Source of the DNA: Aldehydirespirator sp965203575
GTDB lineage: Bacteria; Actinomycetota; Acidimicrobiia; Acidimicrobiales; Aldehydirespiratoraceae
Length of the DNA: 64,000 bases
Direction of reading: 5' to 3'
Assembly: GCA_965203575.1 (NCBI GenBank)
Contig: OZ241894.1
Location: 806,001-870,000 of the forward strand
Part shown: piece by piece, positions 51,916 through 60,524 of the stretch
Position numbering within the stretch: the stretch's first letter is position 1
Layout of the letters: every line of letters begins with the position of its first letter
The notes under the pieces: model-generated
The model's database searches: none
Told to the model about the DNA's origin: nothing
Seen by the model: the letters and a program-made list of their open reading frames with translations, nothing else
Position numbers and translations under genes: made by a program

Positions 51916-52014
51916 TGGTTCCTCGATTCTCCTTCGGCGGGGCGCGGCGGCCGGGATGCCTGGCCGCACGGTAGCGAGGCTCGAGGGGCAAGCGGCGCCG
52001 CTCTGTCTTGAAGA

Positions 52015-52467
52015 TCAGCCAGAGTTGCCGAGGGCGTCAAGCTTGGCTATGCGTGCCTGGTGGCGGCCACCGTCGAAACCGGCCGCCAGCCAGGCGTCGA
52101 GCGCCTCGCGTGCGACCTCGGCACCGGTGAGCCGCTCGCCTATGCACAGCACGTTGGCGTCGTTGTGGGCCCGGGCCAGGCGGGCCGAGGTCACGTCGTA
52201 GGCCACCGCGGCCCGCACGCCCGCGATCTTGTTGGCGGCCATGGCGATGCCGTTGCCGCTGCCGCACACGCACACGCCTAGGTCGGCGTCGCCTGCGGCC
52301 ACGGCCCGGCCCACTGCCGCGCCGAAGTCGGGGTAGTCCACCCTGTCGTCGGAGTGGGTGCCGCAGTCGGTCACATCGTGGCCGGAGGCCCGCATATGCT
52401 CGGCCAGCGCCTGTTTGAGCCCGTAGCCGGCGTGGTCGGCTCCCACCGCGATCCGCACAGCCGTCAT
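52015..52467 (-). CDS. rpiB: Ribose-5-phosphate isomerase B
   Basis: The 150-residue enzyme interconverts ribose-5-phosphate and ribulose-5-phosphate. It has IAVGADHAGYGLKQAL, the catalytic Cys in GVCVCGSGNGIAMAANK (family uses Cys or Asp there), and RAHNDANVLCIGERL. Length is normal. The start is ATG 52465-52467, one base after the tsaC stop; the genes form a cluster with prmC and prfA. Confidence 0.94.
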   Translation of the reverse strand: MTAVRIAVGADHAGYGLKQALAEHMRASGHDVTDCGTHSDDRVDYPDFGAAVGRAVAAGDADLGVCVCGSGNGIAMAANKIAGVRAAVAYDVTSARLARAHNDANVLCIGERLTGAEVAREALDAWLAAGFDGGRHQARIAKLDALGNSG

Positions 52468-52468
52468 C

Positions 52469-53101
52469 CTAGGTGCCCGCGCCGGAGGTGGCCGCGACGA
52501 TCTCGGCGAGGCTCACCGGCCCTTCCCGCAGGACCACGGGATCAGGCCCGGTGACGTCCACGACCGTGGACGACGAGCCGGGACGGGGCCCGCCGTCGAC
52601 GATCAGGCTCAGGGTCGGGAACAGCTCGGCCACGCCTTGGGCGGTGGACGGGGTGGGACCGCCATGGAGGTTGGCGCTGGTGACCGCCAGCGCCCGCGGC
52701 CCGGCGATGGCCCGCATGACCTCGTCGCCGGGCACGCGCACCCCGATGGTGTCGCCCGTGCCGAGATGGGAAGGCGCAGAGGGCGTGCGGGCCGCCACGA
52801 TCGTGAGCGGTCCCGGCCAGAATCGCTCAGCCAGCCTCTGGGCCTGCGGCGTGAACTCCACCAACGCCGCGGCCGCAGCCAAATCGGCGACCAGCACCGC
52901 GATGCTGCGGTCCGCGGGGCGCTCCTTGAGCTCGAAGAGCCGCTGGATCGCGTCGGCGTCGCCGGCACCGGCGGCCAGTCCATAGACGGTGTCCGTGGGC
53001 ACGCCGACCGGCTCACCGGCCTCGAGTGCGGCGAGGGCCGCAGTTGCCGCCGCGGCCAGCTCCTCGGGGTTGGTGACGGGCATCACCCGGCCGGAACTCA
53101 T
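52469..53101 (-). CDS. tsaC: Threonylcarbamoyl-AMP synthase (Sua5/YrdC/YciO)
   Basis: The 210-residue protein makes threonylcarbamoyl-AMP for the t6A modification of ANN-decoding tRNAs. It has EAGEPVGVPTDTVYGLAAGA near the start, FELKERPADRSIAVLVAD and the FWPGPLTIV segment. Typical length. It overlaps the prmC stop by four bases (53098-53101). Confidence 0.92.
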   Translation of the reverse strand: MSSGRVMPVTNPEELAAAATAALAALEAGEPVGVPTDTVYGLAAGAGDADAIQRLFELKERPADRSIAVLVADLAAAAALVEFTPQAQRLAERFWPGPLTIVAARTPSAPSHLGTGDTIGVRVPGDEVMRAIAGPRALAVTSANLHGGPTPSTAQGVAELFPTLSLIVDGGPRPGSSSTVVDVTGPDPVVLREGPVSLAEIVAATSGAGT

Positions 53102-54024
53102 TGCCGACGGGCCATCACGACCCTCTCGAGGCCGGCCAGGTCACGCTCCAGCCGCACGTCGCCGAAACCGGCGCCCGAGACGAGAGCGGCCGACTCCTGG
53201 GCTCGATGCGAAGCGACCTCCATGATCAGAGCTCCGCCGGGGCGCAGCCACTGCGACGCTCCGCCGACTACCTGCTCGACCGCCTCACGACCGGTGGGCC
53301 CCGACCACAGCGCAACGGCCGGCTCCCAGTCGGCCACCACCGCCGGGAGCTCCTCGCCGGTGCCGATGTAGGGCGGGTTCGACACCACCACATCGATCGA
53401 TCCTTGCAGCCCGCCCGGCAGGGCCTCGAACCAGTCGCCCTCATGCAGAGTCACCCGGGCCGCCGCCCGTCCCAGACCGGCGAGGTTCGCGCTGGCAACC
53501 GCGAGCGCGTCGGCCGACACGTCGGTGGCGTACACCCTGGCGGCAGGGCACTCCGCCGCCACCGACAGCGCGATGGCGCCCGATCCGGTGCCCAGGTCGG
53601 CCACGATCACCTCGCGGTCACCGCCCGCGGTGGCCGAGCGGCTCGCCACCTCGTCCGCCGCGAAGCCGGCCACGACCTCTGTCTCCGGCCGGGGAATGAG
53701 CACGCGCCGGTCGACCATCAGGTCGAGGGTCCTGAAGCTCCACGAGCCCACCACGTACTGCAACGGCTCGCCCGCGCCCCGCCGCTGGAGCATCGAATGG
53801 AACCACGCCGCGGCCCGTTGCGTGGCCGGCTCGTCGAGAACGCTCTCGAACTCCGCGGGAGCTGCCCCCGCCGCGGCCTCCACGATGCGCCGGGCGTCGA
53901 TGTCGGGCGAGTCCACGCCGTCGGTGCCGGCCAGGCACTGCCTCGCCTCGTCGAAGAGGCTGCGCCAGCGGACGGCATCGACTGTCGAGACCACGGCCTT
54001 GCGATCAGCCTCAGCCGTTCTCAC
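53098..54024 (-). CDS. prmC: Peptide chain release factor N5-glutamine methyltransferase
   Basis: The 308-residue enzyme methylates the GGQ glutamine of release factors. A helical N-terminal domain binds the factor, DLGTGSGAIALS binds AdoMet and VVSNPPYIG is catalytic. It overlaps the prfA stop by 14 bases at its GTG start, the standard prfA-prmC arrangement. Confidence 0.94.
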   Translation of the reverse strand: MRTAEADRKAVVSTVDAVRWRSLFDEARQCLAGTDGVDSPDIDARRIVEAAAGAAPAEFESVLDEPATQRAAAWFHSMLQRRGAGEPLQYVVGSWSFRTLDLMVDRRVLIPRPETEVVAGFAADEVASRSATAGGDREVIVADLGTGSGAIALSVAAECPAARVYATDVSADALAVASANLAGLGRAAARVTLHEGDWFEALPGGLQGSIDVVVSNPPYIGTGEELPAVVADWEPAVALWSGPTGREAVEQVVGGASQWLRPGGALIMEVASHRAQESAALVSGAGFGDVRLERDLAGLERVVMARRQ

Positions 54025-55081
54025 CGGTGGCCAGCAGCGCCCGCTGCTCGTCCTGCACCAGAGCGTCGCTCAACTCGTCGAGCTCGCCGGCCAGCACCCG
54101 GTCGAGCTTGTAGAGGGTGAGCCCGATGCGATGGTCGGTGACCCGGTTCTCCTTCATGTTGTAGGTACGGATCTTCTCGGATCGGTCGCCGCCGCCCACC
54201 TGGCCCCGGCGCATGGCCGACTGCTCGGCGGAGGCTCGGTCCTGCTCGGCCTGCAACAGCCTTGATCGCAGCACCCTGAGCGCCTTCTGCTTGTTCTGGA
54301 GCTGGCTCTTCTCGTCCTGCATGGCCACTACCAGGCCGCTGGGCAGGTGGGTGATTCGCACCGCCGAGTCGGTGGTGTTCACCGACTGCCCACCCGGTCC
54401 CGACGAGCGGAAGACATCGACCTGCAGGTCGGCCTCGTCGATCTGCACGTCGACTTCCTCGGCCTCCGGCAGCACCGAGACCGTTGCCGACGACGTGTGG
54501 ACCCGGCCCTGCGACTCGGTCACCGGAACCCTCTGCACCCGATGGGTGCCCGCCTCGTGCTTCATACGGATCCAGGCCTGATCGCCGGAGATGAGCCCGC
54601 TCACCTCGGTGTAACCCCCGAGGTCCGACGGCGAAGCGGCCAGCGGCTCGAGCTTCCAGCGCCGTCGCTTGGCGAAGGCCTGGTACATGCCGAACAGGTC
54701 GCGGGCGAACAGGTTGGCCTCCTCGCCGCCGGCCGCGCCGCGTATCTCGACGATCACGTTGCGGCCCTCGTTGGGGTCGGGCGGGAGCAGCAGGACCCTC
54801 AGCTCCTCGGTGGCCGCCTCGGCGGCCGCTTCGAGCTCGTCGATCATCTCTCGCAGCTCGTTCCTGTCGGCTGCGTCGGCCACGCCGTGCATGCGGCGAG
54901 CCTCGTCGAGGTCATCCTGAACAGAGCGGAGCCGCTGTCCAGTGGCCACGATCTCGCTGAGCTGCTTGTGGCGGCGGCCCAGCTCGGCCAGACGGCGCGG
55001 GTCGGACTGCACCGCCGGGTCACCCAGGCGCATCTCCACGTCCCTCAGCTCGCTCTCGAGGCCCGCAATCCGCTCCAGCAT
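54011..55081 (-). CDS. prfA: Peptide chain release factor 1
   Basis: The 356-residue factor ends translation at UAA and UAG. The decoding segment is in the central part. SSGPGGQSVNTTDSAVRI holds the GGQ that triggers peptide release and is the target of PrmC. GRVHTSSATVSVLPEAEEVD precedes it. Length is normal. It is the first gene of a prfA-prmC-tsaC-rpiB-glyA run in the same orientation. Confidence 0.96.
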   Translation of the reverse strand: MLERIAGLESELRDVEMRLGDPAVQSDPRRLAELGRRHKQLSEIVATGQRLRSVQDDLDEARRMHGVADAADRNELREMIDELEAAAEAATEELRVLLLPPDPNEGRNVIVEIRGAAGGEEANLFARDLFGMYQAFAKRRRWKLEPLAASPSDLGGYTEVSGLISGDQAWIRMKHEAGTHRVQRVPVTESQGRVHTSSATVSVLPEAEEVDVQIDEADLQVDVFRSSGPGGQSVNTTDSAVRITHLPSGLVVAMQDEKSQLQNKQKALRVLRSRLLQAEQDRASAEQSAMRRGQVGGGDRSEKIRTYNMKENRVTDHRIGLTLYKLDRVLAGELDELSDALVQDEQRALLATGENG

Positions 55082-55420
55082 GGCTTCGAGGCTAGACGCT
55101 CACAGTTGGAAGGCTGGTCCGAAGGGATGCCTCCCGGTGGACCCGCCGAGGCGTACCTCGTATCCGCAGAACGAGCACCGGTCCTCTTGGGCTCGCAGCA
55201 CCTTGGGCTCGCAGCACCGTGCTCTGGAATTGAGGGGCTTGGCATCGCTCGGCCCGGATCCAAAGGGCCAGGTTCACATCCTGGATGTGTCTTCTCGTGA
55301 AGCGTCTCCGGGAACTCCATGTAGAGCAGCGCGTTGACCACGGCCGAACGACCCGCGGATCGTGAAGCGCGAACTCGAACTCGGGTGCGGGCGAGCCCAC
55401 AGCCCGGTGCGCCGTCATGC
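55082..55420. other. Non-coding region between prfA and the putative defence operon
   Basis: There is no gene I can support in these 339 bases. It includes a 16-bp tandem duplication, TTGGGCTCGCAGCACC at 55187-55202 and 55203-55218, and a long minus-strand open frame without start or similarity (VVNALLYMEFPETL). It forms the downstream border of the operon at 55421-62084. No rpmE or tRNA is seen. Confidence 0.5.
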
Positions 55421-56362
55421 CTAATCGGCAGATTCCTGATCGTCGTCGGTTGCTTCGTTTGCGTCGGCGTTCTCGATGCCGCGCCTCGCCGCACAGAGGA
55501 GTTGGCCCCACGAACTATGCCAGAGGCTGTGGCCGTGGCTGATCCGTGCTAGCTCTCGGATCGCCCCTTGCACCTGAGCCCTAGTCGCCGCTTGACCCGA
55601 GTCAGACCTCACCTGGGCGAAGGCGACCACGGCAGCTGCCCTCGCTCTCGGTGCACATACAGCAGTCACTCTCTTGAGCGACATAGTTACGAGGTTCTCC
55701 CAGGCGTCACGGGACCTCAGCGCCTTGTGCGCGGCATCAACCGACAGGTCCTCCCCCTCGTCCTGAGCGATGCTGCTGGCTTCAAGTGCCACCCGATAGC
55801 GCCACCACGCCGCGGCAATCGGACAATCGACGAGCGGCGATGTGTTGCCCCGCACTCGACGAAGACCACCGGTTCGTCGCAGGAAGTTCCTAGTTCTCGC
55901 TTCCATCGTGTTTGCGCGCGAACCCTCACAAAATATGGTGGCCAGGTTCCGCCCAAAGTTCCAGCGACTGATCCATACGGCGTGGCACAGCGTCCACAGA
56001 GCTGGCTGAGCAGCTTGAGCAGGTGAGAACGATCCGTGCAGGCTCAAAGCCAGCTGCCGCTCCGCGTGCGCTGGCAGGTGGCTCATTTCCCCCGCCGTGA
56101 GTGCGTTAGGCAACTCTGGCACCTGCCGGAGGGCCTGCCGTTGGTCCTCGACGCTCAAGACTTCGAAGAGGTAATCCGCCGTTGCCCCCGGACCATTGCC
56201 AAGGGCATCTGCCAAGCGCGCCTGCTCCGCGGCCGCGCTCTGCTGTCTTTCAACAGCTTCGGCGCTGTCCTGGTCTCGATAATCCTTCTTTTCGTAGATT
56301 ATCTGTCTTTGCCAGTCTTCATAGTCTTCAATGTTGACTAACTTCTCCAAGACAGCGCTCAA
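55421..56362 (-). CDS. Last gene of putative defence operon, 313 aa, unrecognised
   Basis: The helical protein begins with a charged coil (SAEAVERQQSAAAEQARL). Its centre reads FLRRTGGLRRVRGNTSPLVD followed by CPIAAAWWRYRVALEA, with a tryptophan pair like that in DUF6339-type proteins, a match I rate as weak. Two tryptophan-rich stretches (WTLCHAVWISRWNFGRNLA, HSLWHSSWGQLL) stand out. No catalytic motif or membrane segment. The TTG start (56360-56362) overlaps the stop of the preceding gene by four bases, so it is translated as part of the operon. It is probably a structural or binding subunit. Confidence 0.75.
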   Translation of the reverse strand: MSAVLEKLVNIEDYEDWQRQIIYEKKDYRDQDSAEAVERQQSAAAEQARLADALGNGPGATADYLFEVLSVEDQRQALRQVPELPNALTAGEMSHLPAHAERQLALSLHGSFSPAQAAQPALWTLCHAVWISRWNFGRNLATIFCEGSRANTMEARTRNFLRRTGGLRRVRGNTSPLVDCPIAAAWWRYRVALEASSIAQDEGEDLSVDAAHKALRSRDAWENLVTMSLKRVTAVCAPRARAAAVVAFAQVRSDSGQAATRAQVQGAIRELARISHGHSLWHSSWGQLLCAARRGIENADANEATDDDQESAD

Positions 56363-57144
56363 TCCTCCTCCTCTCCCAAAGACTCGTAGAAGGCTTCAAG
56401 CACGGTCGCGGCCCGAGCAGGATCGAAGTCATCCTCCATCCAATAGGCGATGTCCGCATCCTCGAACCTGGCCCGAAGTTGCGAGGCAACCAAGCTCGTC
56501 TCATTCTCTCCGCCCTCGCGCATCGTGCTTCGCGGCAACATTCCACACGCTCCGATCAATCCCGCGATCTGCACATCACGATCTTCCCTGCGCTCATAAA
56601 GATCCTGGGCGAGGATGATCCTAAAGTAGGGCTTGCCTCCGTCGGAGTCTTCCTCAACTGACATTTGCCCTGGGGCAAGCCGTCCGTCAGGATCGCGACG
56701 AAAGCGGACTAGAGATGCTGTTAGAGGTGTCGTGGTCTGGGGATCACCGCGCGCCAGCCACCATCCTGCCGGAATGCATATCCTCTCATCCTCCTGCCAC
56801 ACAAAGCAGTTCAGGCCTGACGCACTAAGTTCTAGGTCACGCACTGCAACTAGCCCCGGAAACAGATACACATCCCCTATGATGTCATCAGCTTCTAGAT
56901 CAACAACTTGTTCCGGTTCGCGCGACCTCTCTTGACGACTCTGAAGGGCACGAGGACAGCGCAGTTCCGTTACCCATTCAGCGAGACCGTCCTCAACCAC
57001 GCCATGTAATTCCTGGGCGTCTTCAAGCTGATGCCTGATGAACGCCCGGTCACGCTTCACGTTGATCTCCGCCGAATAGCGCGCGCGTGTCCAATCCATC
57101 CTGGACGCGTCTTCCAACAACACCGGTAGACGCGCCTCAGTCAT
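56359..57144 (-). CDS. Fourth gene of putative defence operon, 261 aa, unrecognised
   Basis: The acidic, soluble protein starts MTEARLPVLLEDASRMDWTR. It contains a beta-rich middle (DIIGDVYLFPGLVAVRDLEL, CFVWQEDERICIPAGWW) and ends in a highly acidic helix (YWMEDDFDPARAATVLEAFY). I recognise no family. It overlaps both neighbours by four bases (ATGA-type coupling), so it is made in fixed ratio with the GHKL ATPase and the last gene. A partner or adaptor of the ATPase is the natural guess. Confidence 0.75.
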   Translation of the reverse strand: MTEARLPVLLEDASRMDWTRARYSAEINVKRDRAFIRHQLEDAQELHGVVEDGLAEWVTELRCPRALQSRQERSREPEQVVDLEADDIIGDVYLFPGLVAVRDLELSASGLNCFVWQEDERICIPAGWWLARGDPQTTTPLTASLVRFRRDPDGRLAPGQMSVEEDSDGGKPYFRIILAQDLYERREDRDVQIAGLIGACGMLPRSTMREGGENETSLVASQLRARFEDADIAYWMEDDFDPARAATVLEAFYESLGEEED

Positions 57145-59054
57145 GATTGCCCATCCTCCGCCTTGCTGCTGTCTTGTGGCACCGCCGTCTTGCGTTTGAC
57201 GAGATCCAGTTCAATCAACTGCGGATCCGAAATGGGCGATGCAAGCTTCACAGTCAAACGACGCGGTCCATTGACGGCTGGCAGTGACAACTCCAGTTCG
57301 CCCTCAGGCCCGCCTGCCCGGACCGTCCGGCCTGCGTCGTCTTTGACGCTGGCGATTTGCAGGAAGTCATCAGGCAGCGGCTGCTCGCAGCTTCCATCGG
57401 CACCCGACGCGACACGCACACGAATTCCCACCTCCGACTGCTGCCCCACCACTTCCTCGTATAGCAGATCTGCTTCAATGACCGTCGCCTCTTCGAGTCT
57501 GAGCGCGGTCCGATAGCGGGGCCTAGAGCCGGACCGAGGCACCCCCCGGCGACGGCTCGACTTGCTCTTGCCGCCTCCTGTTTGCTGTCCTCCCTCAATT
57601 CTCTCTTTCTGACTACCGCCGCCGACCGGTATGCGAGGACGGCGCATCCGCTCGGCGGTTCTCACGTCGTGTCCGCTCAGGGTTGCAAAGCCCTTCGGCA
57701 CAAAGTCCTGAAGATCGTCGCGCTTGCCGACCGTCCTGCGCAACTGCGAAGCGATCTCAGCCACTAACTCGCGGTACTGCTTCTTCTGCTTGTTGTTGAG
57801 TCGTCTCCTGTCAATTCCACGATGCTCAGGACCTTCAGCGCTACGCACTAGGTTCTCAAGCTGACCAGAATCCAAGGACACCACAGCATCGAAGGGCCAC
57901 GTGTCAGAAAAGTCAGAAGACGTTAGTCCAGGTGCCCTAGATGTGATCCACATTCCCTTGCGGAACACATGGACGCGCGTCGGCTGTCGGTCTGAGGGAT
58001 CAGGCCGACGGCAACGGATCACGACGCCTTCCACAGAAGGAAGAGGATCACCCAAGCTGATCGTGCGCCAAGCATCGTAGGCGACCCTGCCGTTGATTTG
58101 GCCGTGCTTCTCAGCTCGCTTGTTTCTCGAGAACGGCTCAAGGATCCCACAGAGCGCTGCACTATCAACTCTTGTAGCTGCCTCAGTGTGGTCATTGTCT
58201 ATGCTCACGACGAGAGAGCCTTCATGAATCGCGTCAGAAAAGTTGGCTGCTGTAACACGGCGTATGGAATCATCCACTGTAGGATCACTGTCTTCACGAT
58301 GAAAGCCATTGAAGCCAACAATGCATACGACAGTCCCCGTTTCTACTCCAATCAAGTACTCCTTAAGAAGTGGCGGCAGGATGTCGGGATAGCACTCAAA
58401 GGTATCATCGAATGCCGATTCTTCTTTACCTGACTTGAACCAGTAGCCATCAGCGGCCCTCAGCGAACCGCCTGTGTCTCGATGGCTCGCAAGAATCGCA
58501 TGACCAGAAGCAATCTGGGCGACATATCCATCGTCACGAACATACTTCGCACCGTACAGCACATAACGCAGATTGGACGCGCCGAACGCAGCGTGATGCC
58601 CAAGCCCGAACGACCCGGCACCACCCTCGCCCTTGCTGGTGTTGCCTGGAGTCAACAACGCATCCATGCGCCTGCCGTTGAGGCCGTGGCCGTTGTCGAT
58701 GCATACCAGCAGCGGGATCATCGCGGCGCGGCTGCTCTGCTCGATGCGGTCTACAACCATCTTCTCATCATGAGACGGCTTCGAGTCTTGTCGAGCACGC
58801 CGCTGCTTCCGAGCGGCCTTGAAGGCATGTCGATACGCCGACCATCCGGGCAGGTCGTCTTTGTGAGCTTCGGTGATGATGAAGCGAACCTCTGCGGGAG
58901 ATACCCCCGCTTCGCGGGCGGCGTCAACGCTGTTCTGAAGCAACTCGCGCACCACCGGCTCTGCGGAGCCGTCGAAAGGCGCGAGCGCGGCACTGGTGAA
59001 TCCCTCCGGTCGGTGGCTCCGGCCAAAGTGCAGACTGGCGTCGTCGGAACTCAT
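57141..59054 (-). CDS. GHKL (Hsp90/MutL-type) ATPase of putative defence operon
   Basis: The 637-residue protein has an N-terminal ATP-binding fold of the Hsp90, MutL, gyrase and histidine-kinase type. The N-box is VRELLQNSVDAARE (Asn41), G1 is CIDNGHGLN (Asp120) and the G2 loop is GAGSFGLGHH (about 145-153). These match the MORC/MutL-like branch found in defence loci. A middle domain (VHVFRKGMWITSR) and a basic disordered segment (SKSSRRRGVPRSGSRPR) precede a beta-sandwich C-terminus. Dimerising, ATP-controlled clamp on DNA is the general model for the fold. It is coupled to the gene downstream by four bases and follows the PP-loop gene by 12. Confidence 0.85.
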   Translation of the reverse strand: MSSDDASLHFGRSHRPEGFTSAALAPFDGSAEPVVRELLQNSVDAAREAGVSPAEVRFIITEAHKDDLPGWSAYRHAFKAARKQRRARQDSKPSHDEKMVVDRIEQSSRAAMIPLLVCIDNGHGLNGRRMDALLTPGNTSKGEGGAGSFGLGHHAAFGASNLRYVLYGAKYVRDDGYVAQIASGHAILASHRDTGGSLRAADGYWFKSGKEESAFDDTFECYPDILPPLLKEYLIGVETGTVVCIVGFNGFHREDSDPTVDDSIRRVTAANFSDAIHEGSLVVSIDNDHTEAATRVDSAALCGILEPFSRNKRAEKHGQINGRVAYDAWRTISLGDPLPSVEGVVIRCRRPDPSDRQPTRVHVFRKGMWITSRAPGLTSSDFSDTWPFDAVVSLDSGQLENLVRSAEGPEHRGIDRRRLNNKQKKQYRELVAEIASQLRRTVGKRDDLQDFVPKGFATLSGHDVRTAERMRRPRIPVGGGSQKERIEGGQQTGGGKSKSSRRRGVPRSGSRPRYRTALRLEEATVIEADLLYEEVVGQQSEVGIRVRVASGADGSCEQPLPDDFLQIASVKDDAGRTVRAGGPEGELELSLPAVNGPRRLTVKLASPISDPQLIELDLVKRKTAVPQDSSKAEDGQS

Positions 59055-59066
59055 CGTGTTGATTCG

Positions 59067-60359
59067 TCAGTCAGTACAATCGCAGGCCGGCGTGCCGCTC
59101 GCGTATCTGCCGTTCTCAACGTAGCCATTCGTGATGTCGCCAAATGACGCGGCGTTCACACCAAAGAACCCGAATCGCGATGTGCCGACGCCATTGCGCT
59201 TGGGGGTGACACGCGTGTGGCGATTCTCAAAATCCGACCACCAAGCGATATCGCTTGGCGAGCCGAGACGCCTTCTCCTATCAGGGCCGGCACCCAGCCG
59301 CACCAGCTGACGCGTTCCCTTCATGAAGCAGAATACGCAGTTGCCCGCTCCGTCCGGTATATCGAGATCGAAGTCGCGCCCGCGCCAGTAATGGGTCACG
59401 TCGTTAGCCTCGATACCGGCATCGAACAGCGGGAAGTAGGGCCGCTCACCCGGTGGCTGGGTCTTTATCGTGCAGGCCGCTGACGCGGCGCCCTCAGCGA
59501 ACAGTGTGCGCGACAAGACCCGGTCCACCCGGCTCGGCTCGTCGGCTCTCAGGCCGAGCAAACGGACATGCAACGCCCCATGCGGTCCCCGCATAGCCAC
59601 CGGCCTAGCACTAGGGTCGTCCACGGTCGGCACCGGTGCCGTCGTGAAGTCGCTCCACCGCTGTGCTGGCCGGGCGGCCGGCAGGCTCGACAGATAGGTT
59701 GCACGCCGTAGCACCGACGCCTCGGCGGCCGTTCCCCCATTCTGCATGTAGGACCGCGCGACTTGGGCAGGGTCGACAAGACCCTCACCGAGGATCGTGG
59801 GCCAGTGATGCCCGGAATGCGCCGGGCCGGGGACTCTTCCGAGCCACTCGGCCAGCAGTTCGTGAGAGGGGTAGAGCTTCAGCTTCGCGGTGCAGGTTCG
59901 CGAATGGGGGTTGGGGAGCATCCCCTGCAAACAAACTAGCTCCTCGAACAGCTCCCCCGAGGACCGGTAGCCGTCGGGGTCGTCCTCAACCGGGACGGGC
60001 TTGACCAAGCGATAGGAGGCTTTGCGCCGGTACTCGCCCCGCCAGGCGTCCTCTACCGTGCAGAACTCGAGCCACAGGCAGGGCAGACCGAAGTCGTCCT
60101 CGAGCCGCTGCTTGCACCGGGCGGCGAATTCGTAGGTTCCCGGGTGCTCGGCAGAGGTGTTGGCGAAGAGCACTAGGTCGCCGCGCTCAGCCAGCAGCAG
60201 GCCCTCCTCCGCCGCCATGAAAGCCAGCACCGCTGACGACCGGCCCCCAGAGAAACTGACGATGTGCGGCAGATCCTCATGGTCTGCTGAGCGATACCGG
60301 AGCGGCCCCAGCGTGGGGCTCCTGCGCCTGCGTGTCTTGGTGTCCGTCGCTACAGCCAT
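59067..60359 (-). CDS. PAPS reductase-like PP-loop protein
   Basis: The 430-residue protein has the ATP pyrophosphatase loop SFSGGRSSAV (residues 35-44) of the PAPS-reductase/DndC/SspD group. It activates a substrate by adenylation, often with sulphur chemistry. Cys143, Cys156 (SRTCTAKLKLYP) and a CxxC at 341-344 (GNCVFCFMKG) could hold a cluster or carry sulphur; the end has CDC. Family members act in phosphorothioate DNA modification and in BREX variants. Chosen start is ATG 60357-60359 with AGGAGG upstream. It is followed by the GHKL gene 12 bases on. Confidence 0.85.
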   Translation of the reverse strand: MAVATDTKTRRRRSPTLGPLRYRSADHEDLPHIVSFSGGRSSAVLAFMAAEEGLLLAERGDLVLFANTSAEHPGTYEFAARCKQRLEDDFGLPCLWLEFCTVEDAWRGEYRRKASYRLVKPVPVEDDPDGYRSSGELFEELVCLQGMLPNPHSRTCTAKLKLYPSHELLAEWLGRVPGPAHSGHHWPTILGEGLVDPAQVARSYMQNGGTAAEASVLRRATYLSSLPAARPAQRWSDFTTAPVPTVDDPSARPVAMRGPHGALHVRLLGLRADEPSRVDRVLSRTLFAEGAASAACTIKTQPPGERPYFPLFDAGIEANDVTHYWRGRDFDLDIPDGAGNCVFCFMKGTRQLVRLGAGPDRRRRLGSPSDIAWWSDFENRHTRVTPKRNGVGTSRFGFFGVNAASFGDITNGYVENGRYASGTPACDCTD

Positions 60360-60524
60360 CCCGACTTCACCTCCTTCTCTTCCCGCTGTACGCCCTCCCG
60401 AGCCGGGAAACGGAGCGGCAGCATGGCACAAGGGTATGACACGGGAGCCCTCAACCCCCTCACCTGCCTACGAGCCCTCACACACAGCTCCAGCAGCCCT
60501 TCGGCCCACCAGTCGCCTGCATTT

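Noticed and set aside
55082..55420. Minus-strand frame with VVNALLYMEFPETL considered as a gene
   Set aside because: No start, no binding site, no recognisable family and a tandem duplication inside.
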